Notes: generated by a model not told the origin, from the letters alone. DNA of 64,000 nucleotides from Aeromonas lusitana (GCF_002812985.1 NZ_PGCP01000005.1:1-64000), one strand, 5' to 3'. Counted from the first letter of the stretch, positions 36,493 to 51,057 are shown. Made by a program: numbers and translations.

Positions 36493-36527
36493 GGTTCATC
36501 GAGGAGTCCCTGATTTCTCGATACAGA

Positions 36528-36604
<77 letters not shown>

Positions 36605-36648
36605 TTAATGTGAGGCTTTCTAAGCGAACATTAACGGCCAATTTCAGT

Positions 36649-36725
36649 GGTGGCTGTAGCTCAGTTGGTAGAGTCCCGGATTGTGATTCCGGTTGTCGTG
36701 GGTTCGAGCCCCATCAGCCACCCCA
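36649..36725 (+). tRNA. tRNA-His (GTG)
   Basis: 77 bases including the extra 5' G of tRNA-His and encoded CCA; anticodon GTG in GGATTGTGATTCC. Last gene of the operon. Confidence 0.96.
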
Positions 36726-36800
36726 TTATTCTGTTTGTGCCGCGTGCGGCCAACAGCCGTCAGTCTGACTGACCGCATGCCCTCCTCGGCATGCACTCAA

Positions 36801-36823
36801 AACCGGCCTAGCGCCGGTTCTTT
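36801..36823 (+). terminator. Terminator of the tRNA operon
   Basis: AACCGGC-CTAGC-GCCGGTT followed by CTTTGTT. Confidence 0.85.
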
Positions 36824-39710
<2,887 letters not shown>

Positions 39711-39730
39711 GGTTAACCCACGGTTCAACC

Positions 39731-39762
39731 AAAAAGCCCGGTATCACTACCGGGCTTTTTTA
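39731..39762 (+). terminator. Terminator after katG
   Basis: AAAAAGCCCGGTA-TCAC-TACCGGGCTTTTTT, 21 bases past the stop. Confidence 0.93.
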
Positions 39763-40030
39763 TCGATGCCGCAGGGAGCCGCCATCACTCTTTTGAGTGC
39801 ATCAGCAAGCAGCGAGCGCGATGACGAAGGTCATCCCAGGCCGCCTTGCGGGAAACCTGGAGCCGCCCCTTTGGCGTCTGTCGCATCAGCTCGACTTCAT
39901 CCCAATGAGTGGACATTGTCACCAAACCATGGAATGTTCACGTATGGCACCCAAGTCAGATTCCTCACAAAAACCCTTCTATAGTCATCGGGATAGCATT
40001 GCCGCGACCCACATCAGCAAGGATGTTTAT

Positions 40031-41548
40031 ATGCCCATCACACGCAGAGAGTTTTACAAACTGGCACTGGGATCCGCCGTCGGCCTGACGGTCTTGAGGC
40101 TCCCCACACCGGCATTTGCCGAGGGGCTGTCACTGAAGACGCCACTGCGCCACGGCGCAGGTCAACCTGGGGAAACCGAAGGGGGCCTGCCTCCCGCAGG
40201 GGCCGTCAGCTCAATCGATGATTTCGAGTACCAGATCACATACCAGCGGGCCTTCGAGGCCGTCTTGTGGAATATGCCAGCGGTCGCCATCTATAGCTTC
40301 AGGCGCGCCGCCTTCGAGCATCTGGGCTTAAAAGACAACGACATCATCGCCTATGCCAAGCCCGCCACCCCGCATCTTGAGGCCATCACGGCCAACAGCA
40401 CCACCCCCTACATCACGGCCTTCACCGACTTGCAACGCGGCCCTACCGTGCTGGAGGTGCCCGCCGCGGGCCCGGATGGCAGCCTGTATGGGCAGATAGT
40501 CGATGCCTGGCAGTTCACCATCGCCGATGTGGGTCCGGCAGGGCTCGACAAGGGCAAGGGCGGCAAGTTTTTGCTGACGCCCCCTGGCTACAGCGGAGCT
40601 ATCCCGGCCGGCTATCTGCATGTCCCGTCACCCAATTTTCGCGTGGCCTTTGCCTTTCGCTCGGTGCCGGCCCCCGGCAAAACGACGGAAGATGCCTATC
40701 ACTACTCCAAGCGCCTGCGCATGTATTACCTCTCTGAGGCGAGCAATCCGCCGACCCAGCGCTTCGTCGATCCCGGCAACAAGCGCTACCCCACCCTGCC
40801 CTACTACGACGAGCGCCATTTCGACGATCTGAATGCCATTGCCAGTGTCGAGCCCGTGCGCGAGCAGGACAAGGTGATGATGGGGATGCTCTCCTCCCTC
40901 GGCATTGGCCGTGGCATGACATTCAACCCCAGCGAGAAAACCAGGAAGGCGCTGCGCCAGGCGGCCATCGATGCCTGGTTCTACATGCAGCATTGGTACG
41001 ACAATTTCCCGAAAGAGAAGCTCTACTGGCCAGACCGGCACTACGCCTCCCTGTTGCAGGCCGATGACAACAAGACCTTCACCTTCATCTACGAGGATCG
41101 CATCGATCTCATCAACCGGGCCGCAGAGTATTTCTGGTGCACCTATATGCCCAAGGTGCTGAGCGATACCCCGGCCACCCAGTACCTGATGTGCCTCGCG
41201 GATAACCAAGGCAAGCTGCTGGAAGCGGGTCAGCTCTACAAGCTCACCATCCCGGCCAAGATGCCGGTGAAGCAGTTCTGGGCACTGACGGTTTATAACC
41301 GCGACACCATGTCCTTTATCTACAGCGAGAGCGGGCGTACCACCCTCTCCTCCTACGATCTCGACAAGATGGTTAAGAACCCGGACGGCGGCGTCACCCT
41401 CTATGTGGGCCCCAAGGCCCCGAGCGAGCTGGCCAACAACTGGATCCCCACCAGCGGCAAACGTCCGCTGCCGGCCATGCGTTTCTATGGCCCGACCGAC
41501 GAGCTGAACCACAAGACCTTCAAGCTGGCGGATTTCGAGCGCGCATAA
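40031..41548 (+). CDS. DUF1254/DUF1214 domain exported protein
   Basis: The product is 505 residues from the ATG at 40031, which has AAGGA seven bases upstream; the frame is open back to 39797 but that segment has no signal or ribosome site. The N-terminus MPITRREFYKLALGSAVGL resembles a twin-arginine signal, cleaved near TPAFA. Residues about 60-200 match DUF1254 (YQRAFEAVLWNMPAVAIYSF) and the C-terminal third DUF1214 (FWALTVYNRDTMSFI ... GGVTLYVGPKAP). Such proteins are exported and common in bacteria, but their biochemical role is not established. It stands alone between two terminators. Confidence 0.82.
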   Translation: MPITRREFYKLALGSAVGLTVLRLPTPAFAEGLSLKTPLRHGAGQPGETEGGLPPAGAVSSIDDFEYQITYQRAFEAVLWNMPAVAIYSFRRAAFEHLGLKDNDIIAYAKPATPHLEAITANSTTPYITAFTDLQRGPTVLEVPAAGPDGSLYGQIVDAWQFTIADVGPAGLDKGKGGKFLLTPPGYSGAIPAGYLHVPSPNFRVAFAFRSVPAPGKTTEDAYHYSKRLRMYYLSEASNPPTQRFVDPGNKRYPTLPYYDERHFDDLNAIASVEPVREQDKVMMGMLSSLGIGRGMTFNPSEKTRKALRQAAIDAWFYMQHWYDNFPKEKLYWPDRHYASLLQADDNKTFTFIYEDRIDLINRAAEYFWCTYMPKVLSDTPATQYLMCLADNQGKLLEAGQLYKLTIPAKMPVKQFWALTVYNRDTMSFIYSESGRTTLSSYDLDKMVKNPDGGVTLYVGPKAPSELANNWIPTSGKRPLPAMRFYGPTDELNHKTFKLADFERA

Positions 41549-41630
41549 AACGTTAAGCATGATTGGGGCACAAGCTCTTGCAGCACATTCTCCACCTGGA
41601 AGATGAGATATGAGGCAGGGCGCCCAACGT

Positions 41631-41660
41631 AAAAAACCGACCCTGAGGTCGGTTTTTTTT
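41631..41660. terminator. Terminator (GACCCTGAGGTC type) after the DUF1254 gene
   Basis: AAAAAACCGACC-CTGA-GGTCGGTTTTTTTT. The same core occurs at 49642 and, with a compensated base pair, at 51210. Confidence 0.92.
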
Positions 41661-41844
41661 ATTGCGGATAAGGGCGGGATCCACGGCTCGACAGCTCGAT
41701 GTCGACATGTCAATTCAGCCCTCTCACGACAATGCATTACACTGCCTTGATATTAAAAAACCTGTATAACCACATGGTTAAATGATACTCGGCGGGATCA
41801 ATAACAGGTTTTATTCAATCAAGGCAGCATATTAAGCACACCGA

Positions 41845-44800
<2,956 letters not shown>

Positions 44801-44838
44801 AATGTTCCTTCCCTGCCATTTATTAATTAATATCGAAA

Positions 44839-44859
44839 CAATTCAAATGTTGTGAATTG
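44839..44859. promoter_or_regulatory. Candidate operator of the beta-glucoside operon
   Basis: CAATTCA-N7-TGAATTG is a perfect seven-base inverted repeat 39 bases before the EIIBC start, between the RpiR-type regulator and its presumed target. Spacing of about 14 bases centre to centre suits a dimeric regulator. Confidence 0.55.
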
Positions 44860-44918
44860 ATGGTAGGGAAAGCACTCATCCTTGTCACGATATAACAAAA
44901 TACCCATAGTGTTACTTG

Positions 44919-45677
44919 TTACATAAAAGACACACCCTGTGACACTTCGGCACTTATCTTGTTTGCCAATTGGCGACCAATGGATTCGATGATATAAATT
45001 ACCGGCACCTGGGTAGTAATATCATATTCATTGTCGACCACCAGCCGCGCCGCATGATATGAAATATTGAAATCCGCCATCTGGGCCAGGGTGGATTTAT
45101 TGTCGCTGGTAATAGTGATGAGCTTGCAGTGATGAAACAGGAACTGTTTCGCCAGCTTGACTATCTCGGTGGTCTCCCCGGAGACCGAGAGCACGATCGC
45201 CACCGCCTGCTTGTACATGTCGGTGTTGACCGGGTAGTAGGGATCGTCGATGTGGTTGCTGAACTTGCCGATGTTGGAGAAGAAGCGCGCCCCGTAGCGC
45301 CCCAGCGTGCCCGAGCTGCCCGCCCCGACGAAGATCACCCGCTCGGCCCCGGCGATCTGCTCGGCGGCGCTCGCGATCAGGGCATCGAACTCGTCGTTGT
45401 TGATGCTCTTGAAAAAAGAGAGAAACTCGTTGGCACCGTGCGGCAGGGATATTTCGCCGCGCTTCTCGGCATTCATTTTCAAATAGGCTTTGAATTCCGC
45501 ATAACCGCTGCAATTCATCTTCTTGCAAAATCGCAATATGGTGGCGGTCGACACATCACAGGCTTCGGCCAATTCCCTGACCGTCATATAGATAACCGTC
45601 TGATGATGTTTCATCACATAGTTATATACCTTAAACTCGAAGGTATTTAATGTTGAGACCAACTGATTATTAAACAT
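44919..45677 (-). CDS. MurR/RpiR family regulator
   Basis: The 252-residue protein has an N-terminal RpiR helix-turn-helix (MTVRELAEACDVSTATILRF, then CKKM) and a C-terminal SIS sugar-phosphate-binding domain (about 95-235; VIFVGAGSSGTLGRYGARFF, VLSVSGETTEIV). It lies upstream of and in the same direction as the EIIBC and phospho-beta-glucosidase genes, and probably senses a phosphorylated glucoside. The LacI-type AscG of E. coli is replaced here by an RpiR type. Confidence 0.9.
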   Translation of the reverse strand: MFNNQLVSTLNTFEFKVYNYVMKHHQTVIYMTVRELAEACDVSTATILRFCKKMNCSGYAEFKAYLKMNAEKRGEISLPHGANEFLSFFKSINNDEFDALIASAAEQIAGAERVIFVGAGSSGTLGRYGARFFSNIGKFSNHIDDPYYPVNTDMYKQAVAIVLSVSGETTEIVKLAKQFLFHHCKLITITSDNKSTLAQMADFNISYHAARLVVDNEYDITTQVPVIYIIESIGRQLANKISAEVSQGVSFM

Positions 45678-46097
45678 TGTTGTCCACCAGGCGCAGCCGC
45701 GTCCTTATTCAGGATAATGTCACGCAGTGTAACAAAAGGAGCAAACCGGTCGAGGAAGGATAAATCTAAAGGCGCGTTCTGTGATAACTATCACAATCAG
45801 ATCGGCAGGGTGCTCCCGTATCTGCCCAAGGCTTCCATCAGAGAAGGGATATTCAGGCTCTGCATGGAGCCTAAATGTTGGTGGGTGTCACCCTGTCTAT
45901 TACAGGACACAATATCGCGTTAACGGCGAGTACCTCCCGCCACTGGGGCTGCGGGCTTGTCCCATTCATACAAGGCCAGCAGGGAGTGAGCGTACTTCTC
46001 TATTTCTCCCCCAAGGCGCCTGAGCGCAAGCTGCCGCCAGTGGATGGACGTATCCATTCGTGATGCCTCTCTCGATGGCGGCCAACACAGTCCCCTG
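45678..46097. other. Intergenic region between the RpiR and DeoR genes
   Basis: About 420 bases. Short frames on the plus strand lack ribosome sites and resemble no family. GTAACAAAAGGAG near 45727 and TGTGATAACTATCACA at about 45780-45795 are present; the latter is a symmetric CRP-like word upstream of the RpiR gene and would suit catabolite control of a glucoside operon. Confidence 0.45.
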
Positions 46098-46862
46098 TTA
46101 TCCGGCCGTGATGACGGTGCAGCCAGACGCCTCGAAATGACTCATGAGGACGGCGTCCTGCCGGCTGCAGATCAGGTAATCCAGCTCACTGGAGTGCAGG
46201 AAGGGGTAGGACGCCAGGGATTCCATCTTGTCGTCATTGCAGAGCACCGCCAAGGAGCCCGAGCGCGAGGCCACCCGCCGCTTGAACTCGCTGTCCTGAT
46301 AGTGGATGGCACTGAACCCCAGATCCGAGGACCAGGCGCACACCCCGAGGAAGCAGAGATCGAAGCGGAACTTGTTGATGGACTCCGCCGCCGTGATATC
46401 GACGGCGCCGCCGACCATGTAATCCAGCTCGCCACCGATCAGAACTGTCCTGATGCCCTTTCGCTCCAGGAGCCGCACGGCAATGGCCGGGCTGTTGGTC
46501 ACCACCGTCAGGCCCAGCTGCTCGGGCAAGAGGACGGCCAAGGACAGATGGGTGCTGCTGGCATCGAGGAAGATAAGCTGATCCTTCTTGATTATCTTCA
46601 AGGCCGCCAGGGCCAACGCCTGCTTCTCGTTGACCTGGTTCTTGCTGCGCTCCGTCAGGGTACTGGTCTGCGGCGACAGCGAGATCGCGCCCCCATGAAT
46701 GCGCTTGCAGCGCCCCTCATCGGCGAGATGGCGCAGGTCGCGCCGGATCGTCGCCTCAGTGGTGCCGAGCTGGGGCGCCAGATCGGCTGCCATCACCTTG
46801 TGGTGTGATGCCAGCAGATCCAGGATCAACAGCTGCCGCTCTTCCAGTGAATACTTTTCCAT
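46098..46862 (-). CDS. DeoR/GlpR family regulator
   Basis: The 254-residue protein has the DeoR helix-turn-helix (LDLLASHHKVMAADLAPQLG, TTEATIRRDLRHL) and a C-terminal sugar-phosphate sensor domain (LIFLDASSTHLSLA, VVTNSPAIAVRL). It lies 29 bases downstream of the HAD phosphatase gene on the same strand and is probably co-transcribed with it. AAACA-rich repeats in the HAD-MFS interval are its likely operator. The ligand is presumably a phosphorylated sugar or nucleoside. Confidence 0.9.
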   Translation of the reverse strand: MEKYSLEERQLLILDLLASHHKVMAADLAPQLGTTEATIRRDLRHLADEGRCKRIHGGAISLSPQTSTLTERSKNQVNEKQALALAALKIIKKDQLIFLDASSTHLSLAVLLPEQLGLTVVTNSPAIAVRLLERKGIRTVLIGGELDYMVGGAVDITAAESINKFRFDLCFLGVCAWSSDLGFSAIHYQDSEFKRRVASRSGSLAVLCNDDKMESLASYPFLHSSELDYLICSRQDAVLMSHFEASGCTVITAG

Positions 46863-46891
46863 AGATAACTCTGTGCCTTCAGGTGGTGGGG

Positions 46892-47698
46892 TTAGTCATG
46901 ACGTTGCAGGGCCAGCAGTTGCAATATGGTGTGCATGACGGCGTCTTCGTCATTGGAGCGGGTGATGAAATTGGCCGCCGCCTTGGTCTCATCGCAGCCA
47001 TTTCGCATCGCGAAGCTGAGATCGGCGCAGCCCATCAGCTCGATGTCATTGAGCCCATCCCCAAACACCAGGGTTTCATGCTTGCCAGCCCCGACCAAGG
47101 CCTGCAGCCTGGCCACAGTGGTGCCCTTGTGCACCCCCGCGTTGGCGATATCGATCCAGTTCTTCTCGGACACGACGATATAGGCATCCTCATTGAAGGC
47201 ATCGAGCTCACCTCTTAGCTCAGGGCAGCGACCCTGCTCGTCATAGACGGTGATCTTCACGAAATCGGCGCTGATCTCGTTAAAATCGCTGACGGTTTTG
47301 ACTTTGCTATAGGAGCGGCGCACCAACTCTTTCAGGTGGGGTTCGATATCCTCCCTGATAAAGGCGAACTCGGGGGTGCAGGCGATGGTGATATGCGAGC
47401 CCGGCACCCGCGCGAGCTGCGCTATGATGGCCAGCCCCAGGCGGTTTTGTAACAGCGACTGATAGACATAGCGGCCCTGATGCTTGATGCGGGTCGCGCT
47501 GTCTCCCAGGATCCAGAAGTTCGCACTCTCCTCCCCCAGCAGCTCCTCGACCCTGTCCACCTGCTTGCCGGTGCAGGGGGCGAAATGCACCCCTTGCTGC
47601 GCCATGGCACTGACGACCTCGGAGAAAAGCGCCCGGTTGTAGTCCCCCCGGCTGTTGAGAAAAGTCCCGTCCATGTCAGTAATAATCAGCTTAATCAT
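46892..47698 (-). CDS. Cof-type HAD hydrolase (sugar-phosphate phosphatase)
   Basis: The 268-residue product starts with the HAD motif I LIITDMDGTFLN, has a type IIB cap in the middle and ends with motif IV LVFGDGLNDIELM, all as in Cof/YidA phosphatases that dephosphorylate small sugar or nucleotide phosphates. It is divergent from an MFS transporter and followed by a DeoR regulator, suggesting it acts on the compound that transporter imports or whose excess must be relieved. Confidence 0.88.
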   Translation of the reverse strand: MIKLIITDMDGTFLNSRGDYNRALFSEVVSAMAQQGVHFAPCTGKQVDRVEELLGEESANFWILGDSATRIKHQGRYVYQSLLQNRLGLAIIAQLARVPGSHITIACTPEFAFIREDIEPHLKELVRRSYSKVKTVSDFNEISADFVKITVYDEQGRCPELRGELDAFNEDAYIVVSEKNWIDIANAGVHKGTTVARLQALVGAGKHETLVFGDGLNDIELMGCADLSFAMRNGCDETKAAANFITRSNDEDAVMHTILQLLALQRHD

Positions 47699-47752
47699 GA
47701 TCTTACCTTTAATTCCATCACCATTGTGATCACTATATCACCGCCACAAAAT

Positions 47753-47788
47753 GAACACAAACAAACACAAAATTGATGTTTTATGTTT
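47753..47788. promoter_or_regulatory. Candidate DeoR-type operator between HAD and MFS genes
   Basis: AAACACAAAA (47763-47772) and TTTTATGTTT (47779-47788) form an inverted repeat with one mismatch, preceded by a further AACACAAAC word at 47754. DeoR/GlpR proteins often bind repeated TTTG/CAAA-type words, and the site lies between divergent genes next to such a regulator. Confidence 0.5.
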
Positions 47789-47887
47789 ATTTTGGTTCAC
47801 TTATGTCATCTTGATACTCGCCGCATTCGCCGATCACCTCGGTGAATGGGCGTATCCCTCTGTTTATCAAGTTATTCAGGAGTCACC

Positions 47888-49042
47888 ATGTTGTCCGCAC
47901 TGGCCATGAAGCTGCCGCACATCGACAGGCTGGCCACCAGAGCCACCTTCTTCTGCTCGGGATTTGCCACCGCCGCCTGGGCGTCGAGCATTCCCTTCAT
48001 CAAGCTCAATGTGCAGCTCAGTGACGGCGCCATGGGATTGATGCTGCTCTGCTTAGGGTGCGGCGCCCTGATCGGCATGCCTGTCTCCGGCATCTGTACC
48101 AGTCGATTTGGCTGTAAAAAGGTGCTGATCGGCGCTGTTTCTGCTATCGCCCTGCTGTTGCCACTGCTGGTGCTGGCCACCTCCCCCTCGGCATTGGCCA
48201 TCACGCTCGTGCTCTATGGCATCAGCATAGGGACCACGGGTTGTACCATGAACACTCAGGCCATCGCCGTGGAAAAGGAAGCCAACAAACCGCTCATGTC
48301 CGGCTTTCATGGCTTCTACAGCCTGGGCGGCATGATGGGGGCCTTCGTCCTGACCCTGCTATTGACCGCGGGCATCACCCCCCTCGCGGCAACCGGGATC
48401 ACCTCATCCTTGATCATGGCGCTGCTGATCTTGAGCACCCCGGGATACAGCACCCAGGTTGTTTCACACTCCGGCCCCTACTTTGCCATGCCAAGAGGCT
48501 CGGTCTTTATCATCGGCATCGTCTGCTTCGTCTTCTTCCTGGCCGAAGGCACAGTGCTGGACTGGAGCGGCATCTTCTTAAATGAGTACCGCGCCATTCC
48601 CGCCAGCGCCGCTGGCATGGGCATAGTGTGCTTCTCCATCGCGATGACCCTGGGGCGCCTGCTGGGAGATGCCGTCGTCACCCGCCTGGGGGCCAGAGCC
48701 GTGGTCACACTGGGGTCACTCATCGCCATCAGCGGCTTTCTCATCAGCCTGTCGCTGCCCCATTGGCAAACTGTGCTGCTGGGCTATGCCCTCATCGGAG
48801 TGGGCTGCTCGAACATAGTGCCCATCATGTTCTCGGCCGCGGGCAAGCAGAATGTCATGCCTGGCCCCCTGGCCATCACGGCGGTCTCCAGCCTGGGTTA
48901 TATCGGCGTGCTCTCGGGCCCCGCCATCGTCGGCTTTGGCGCCGAGCTAGCTGGCTTGCCGGCAGCGCTCTACGGCGTCGTCTTGCTGGTAGCGCTTGCC
49001 CTCTTGCTCAGCAAGCGAGTGCGACTGGCGCCGGCAGCTTGA
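47888..49042 (+). CDS. MFS transporter (YbjJ/FucP-like)
   Basis: The 384-residue product has twelve predicted membrane helices and the loop words of the COG0738/YbjJ-type MFS group (GFATAAWASSIPFIKLNVQL; NKPLMSGFHGFYSLGGMMGA). The ATG at 47888 has CAGGAG five bases upstream; a longer frame from 47846 has no such site. The substrate is unknown. Its partners (DeoR regulator, HAD phosphatase, phosphoribosyltransferase) point to a nucleoside, nucleobase or sugar. Confidence 0.87.
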   Translation: MLSALAMKLPHIDRLATRATFFCSGFATAAWASSIPFIKLNVQLSDGAMGLMLLCLGCGALIGMPVSGICTSRFGCKKVLIGAVSAIALLLPLLVLATSPSALAITLVLYGISIGTTGCTMNTQAIAVEKEANKPLMSGFHGFYSLGGMMGAFVLTLLLTAGITPLAATGITSSLIMALLILSTPGYSTQVVSHSGPYFAMPRGSVFIIGIVCFVFFLAEGTVLDWSGIFLNEYRAIPASAAGMGIVCFSIAMTLGRLLGDAVVTRLGARAVVTLGSLIAISGFLISLSLPHWQTVLLGYALIGVGCSNIVPIMFSAAGKQNVMPGPLAITAVSSLGYIGVLSGPAIVGFGAELAGLPAALYGVVLLVALALLLSKRVRLAPAA

Positions 49043-49072
49043 ATGAATGCCATCAATTTGTCTGGAGGAGAT

Positions 49073-49588
49073 ATGAAAAACCCTATTTTCGGCGAAGTGG
49101 TACTGAATGCGCAGGATATAGAGCTGGGGGTCGAGGTGATCGCCAAGCGACTCAACGAGCGATTCAAGGAGGCGGTGGTGATAACCGTGGTGCCGGGGGG
49201 CATGCTGTTCACGGCGGATCTGGTCAGACGGCTCGAGTTTGATATCGCCATGGATTATATCTCCTGCCCCCACACCCCGGGTGAGCGCCACAACGACTCC
49301 CACATCGTCTTTCACGACAATATCGGCATCCAGGGCAAAGACGTCATCCTGATGGACGATGCCATCGAATCGGGCAGTACCATGAAGCGGCTGGTAGAGC
49401 ATCTGCAAACCTTCTCGCCAGGCTCCCTCTCTATCGTGACCCTGTTTGTGAAACCGGGCCGCATCGATATTCCGGCCGAGCAATTTTATGCCTATGAGAT
49501 GGCAACGGATGAGCTGCTGGTGGGCTACGGGCTGCCCTGGGAGCACAAGTACAGAAACATCCCCACTATCTCCAAGCTGAAGAGATAA
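49073..49588 (+). CDS. Hypoxanthine-type phosphoribosyltransferase
   Basis: The 171-residue product has a type I PRTase fold with the PRPP-binding loop VILMDDAIESGSTMKRL (DDAIESGST at about 95-103) and the diphosphate loop VVPGGMLFTADLVRRL, as in Hpt. PRTases of this type salvage purine bases to nucleotides. The ATG at 49073 has GGAGGAG upstream; an ATG at 49043 overlaps the MFS stop but has no site. It follows the MFS gene by 30 bases, so the two are probably one operon. The acidic catalytic pair is present; specificity is not certain. Confidence 0.85.
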   Translation: MKNPIFGEVVLNAQDIELGVEVIAKRLNERFKEAVVITVVPGGMLFTADLVRRLEFDIAMDYISCPHTPGERHNDSHIVFHDNIGIQGKDVILMDDAIESGSTMKRLVEHLQTFSPGSLSIVTLFVKPGRIDIPAEQFYAYEMATDELLVGYGLPWEHKYRNIPTISKLKR

Positions 49589-49641
49589 CGGCGCGACAGG
49601 AATACGGTTGTGTATGGCTAGGCTGATAAAACCCAGAAAGC

Positions 49642-49668
49642 AAAAAACCGACCCTGAGGTCGGTTTTT
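49642..49668 (+). terminator. Terminator after the phosphoribosyltransferase gene
   Basis: AAAAAACCGACC-CTGA-GGTCGGTTTTT. It is the outer edge of the first copy of the duplicated tRNA-Ser flank. Confidence 0.88.
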
Positions 49669-49852
49669 CAATTTCACGGCGGGGAGGTCACGGGTCGGAA
49701 TTGACTCGCGCCCTCCCTGGCGCTCACCCTGCACTCAGCCTGCGGCGGTCCAGGAGGGCTATCCTGCCCTCTTGTCGAACCTGGGCCCAAACCGAGCCGC
49801 CCATCATCGGATAAAACAAAAGGGCCTGTCTTGCGACAGGCCCTTTTGTTTT
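49642..49852. repeat. Duplicated tRNA-Ser downstream flank, copy A
   Basis: From terminator GACCCTGAGGTC through GACTCGCGCC..., GCCCTCTTGTCGAACC and AAACCGAGCCGCCCATCATC to the 20 bp stem terminator, this block aligns with 51210-51407 at roughly four bases in five, with one small gap. Copy B is directly next to intact tRNA-Ser; copy A is next to a 44 bp repeat starting like the tRNA 3' end. Confidence 0.75.
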
Positions 49853-49854
49853 AT
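49811..49854. terminator. Strong bidirectional hairpin, copy A
   Basis: A perfect 20 bp stem (ATAAAACAAAAGGGCCTGTC and its complement) around a TTGC loop. Identical to 51366-51409. Confidence 0.9.
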
Positions 49855-49896
49855 TTGGCGGTGAGGGAAGGATGATTCGCCACTGCGTGGCTCACC
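49853..49896. repeat. 44 bp repeat R1, tRNA-Ser 3'-like
   Basis: Begins ATTTGGCGGTGAGGGA, the 16 bases that also form the 3' end and flank of tRNA-Ser(GGA) at 51408-51423, and continues GATGATTCGCCACTGCGTGG to CTCACC. It differs from R2 (51058-51101) at two positions. The two repeats bracket a 1.16 kb segment with two minus-strand genes, like attachment-site duplicates. Confidence 0.7.
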
Positions 49897-50229
49897 GCTA
49901 TATTTACCCTTCAGCAGATCGTAATCGGAGTACATATGGGCACCGTCATTGACCAGATTGGCGGCCAGCAGCGGTGGCGCGGCATTTCCCAAGGTTTTGC
50001 TGATGATGGCGCCAAAAGATTGCACGGCGTTGGCCGCAGCCAAGGAGGTATCAATCACTTGGCCCTGCGTCGCACCATCCACACTTTGGGCGATGCTCAC
50101 CGGCGTGGCATGGAAGGACAAGACATCAGAAACGGTGTTGACGGTTTGTGTATTCAGTTTACTCATGGTCACGCTCCCTATGACTGATTTGATTGGCATT
50201 GCTGGCGATAACGAATTGAAACAGAACGA

Positions 50230-50820
50230 TTACTTGGCGGGAACACCTTTGTGGCAAACCAGAGCCACAATAGCTAAGGAGAGGATGGTCAGTATCAACA
50301 AGTGCTTGGCCAGCCATTCGTCGCTTGACCTATAACGCAGTAGGCCTTTGTACGTATTTTCATAGCTTATCAAGACCTGCTCACCTTCCTGCACCTGCCA
50401 CGCCTGTTCGAAATAAAAGGGCCACCAAAATCTGTAATAAGGCTGACTCCAGACCGTGACCCGTTTTCCTTTTGCGGCAAGCAACGCTGCTTTGTTATAG
50501 ATACTACCTCGATAGGCTATTTCCTCTCCCGAGTCCGTCAGGATCCTGATCGCGGAGTCATGTGCAGTACGGAGGGGCTTATAAACCTGCACAAGCACCC
50601 CCTCATTTTTCGTCAACTGTTCCAGCGGCAGGGCGGGGTTCAGCAATTCAACGTATAAAACCACGCTCCAGAAACCAGCCATGATGGCTACCGCCACCAG
50701 AAACTTGGTCCACCCCTTTTGCATGGCGCAGATACCGAACACACGCCAGAACCAGGTGGATTGAAAGCGCACCTTCGTCATTCGCCATTGTTTGCGTAAT
50801 GCGAAATTTTCCATAGTCAT
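50230..50820 (-). CDS. Hypothetical membrane protein with two transmembrane helices
   Basis: 196 residues. A basic N-terminus is followed by a membrane helix (about 38-58, FLVAVAIMAGFWSVVLYVEL), a roughly 110-residue extracytoplasmic domain rich in aromatics (WSQPYYRFWWPFYFEQAW) and a C-terminal helix (about 170-188). This layout resembles DUF3592-like envelope proteins, but I cannot assign it. Start may be 50820 or 50814; the ribosome site is weak. It lies in the segment bracketed by R1 and R2 and looks less GC-rich than its surroundings, consistent with acquisition. It could be an accessory or immunity protein to the broken neighbour, which is speculation. Confidence 0.6.
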   Translation of the reverse strand: MTMENFALRKQWRMTKVRFQSTWFWRVFGICAMQKGWTKFLVAVAIMAGFWSVVLYVELLNPALPLEQLTKNEGVLVQVYKPLRTAHDSAIRILTDSGEEIAYRGSIYNKAALLAAKGKRVTVWSQPYYRFWWPFYFEQAWQVQEGEQVLISYENTYKGLLRYRSSDEWLAKHLLILTILSLAIVALVCHKGVPAK

Positions 50821-51057
50821 GCTTTATTGATCCCTGTGTATGTTTCCAGCTGCCATCTGCTGCAAGGGGACATTACGACCTGCAGAGCCCATCATTTCTT
50901 GGTTATGGGTGAGAAGACTATGTCGCCTCAGGGAGGGTTATGCCCTGCACCATCTCAGCCCACCCAGTTTTTCTGGGGGGATTACCGCATAATGGATGGT
51001 ATAGTGAAAATCACAAAAAAAGGAAAAACCAAATAAATTCAATTGTTTGGGATTATC

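Larger units (their letters stand above)
49804..50166 (-). pseudogene. Truncated hypothetical gene fused to repeat R1
   Basis: From the ATG at 50166 (GGGAG seven bases upstream) the frame codes for 120 residues, MSKLNTQTVNTVSDVLSFHA and onward. It is Ser/Ala/Asn-rich through ANLVNDGAHMYSDYDLLKGK, then abruptly enters residues encoded by repeat R1 and the 20 bp terminator stem (ending RPFCFIR). Reading into a terminator is not expected of a natural C-terminus, so the 3' part of a longer gene was probably lost by recombination at R1. I do not recognise the remaining domain. It follows the two-helix membrane protein gene on the same strand. Confidence 0.6.

Noticed and set aside
45717..45923. 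68-codon plus-strand frame between the RpiR and DeoR genes
   Set aside because: No ribosome site, no recognisable family, and it crosses the probable promoter of the RpiR gene.
47721..47740. Possible CRP site (TTGTGATCACTATATCACC) in the HAD-MFS interval
   Set aside because: The half-sites are spaced eight bases apart instead of six, so it does not fit the consensus.
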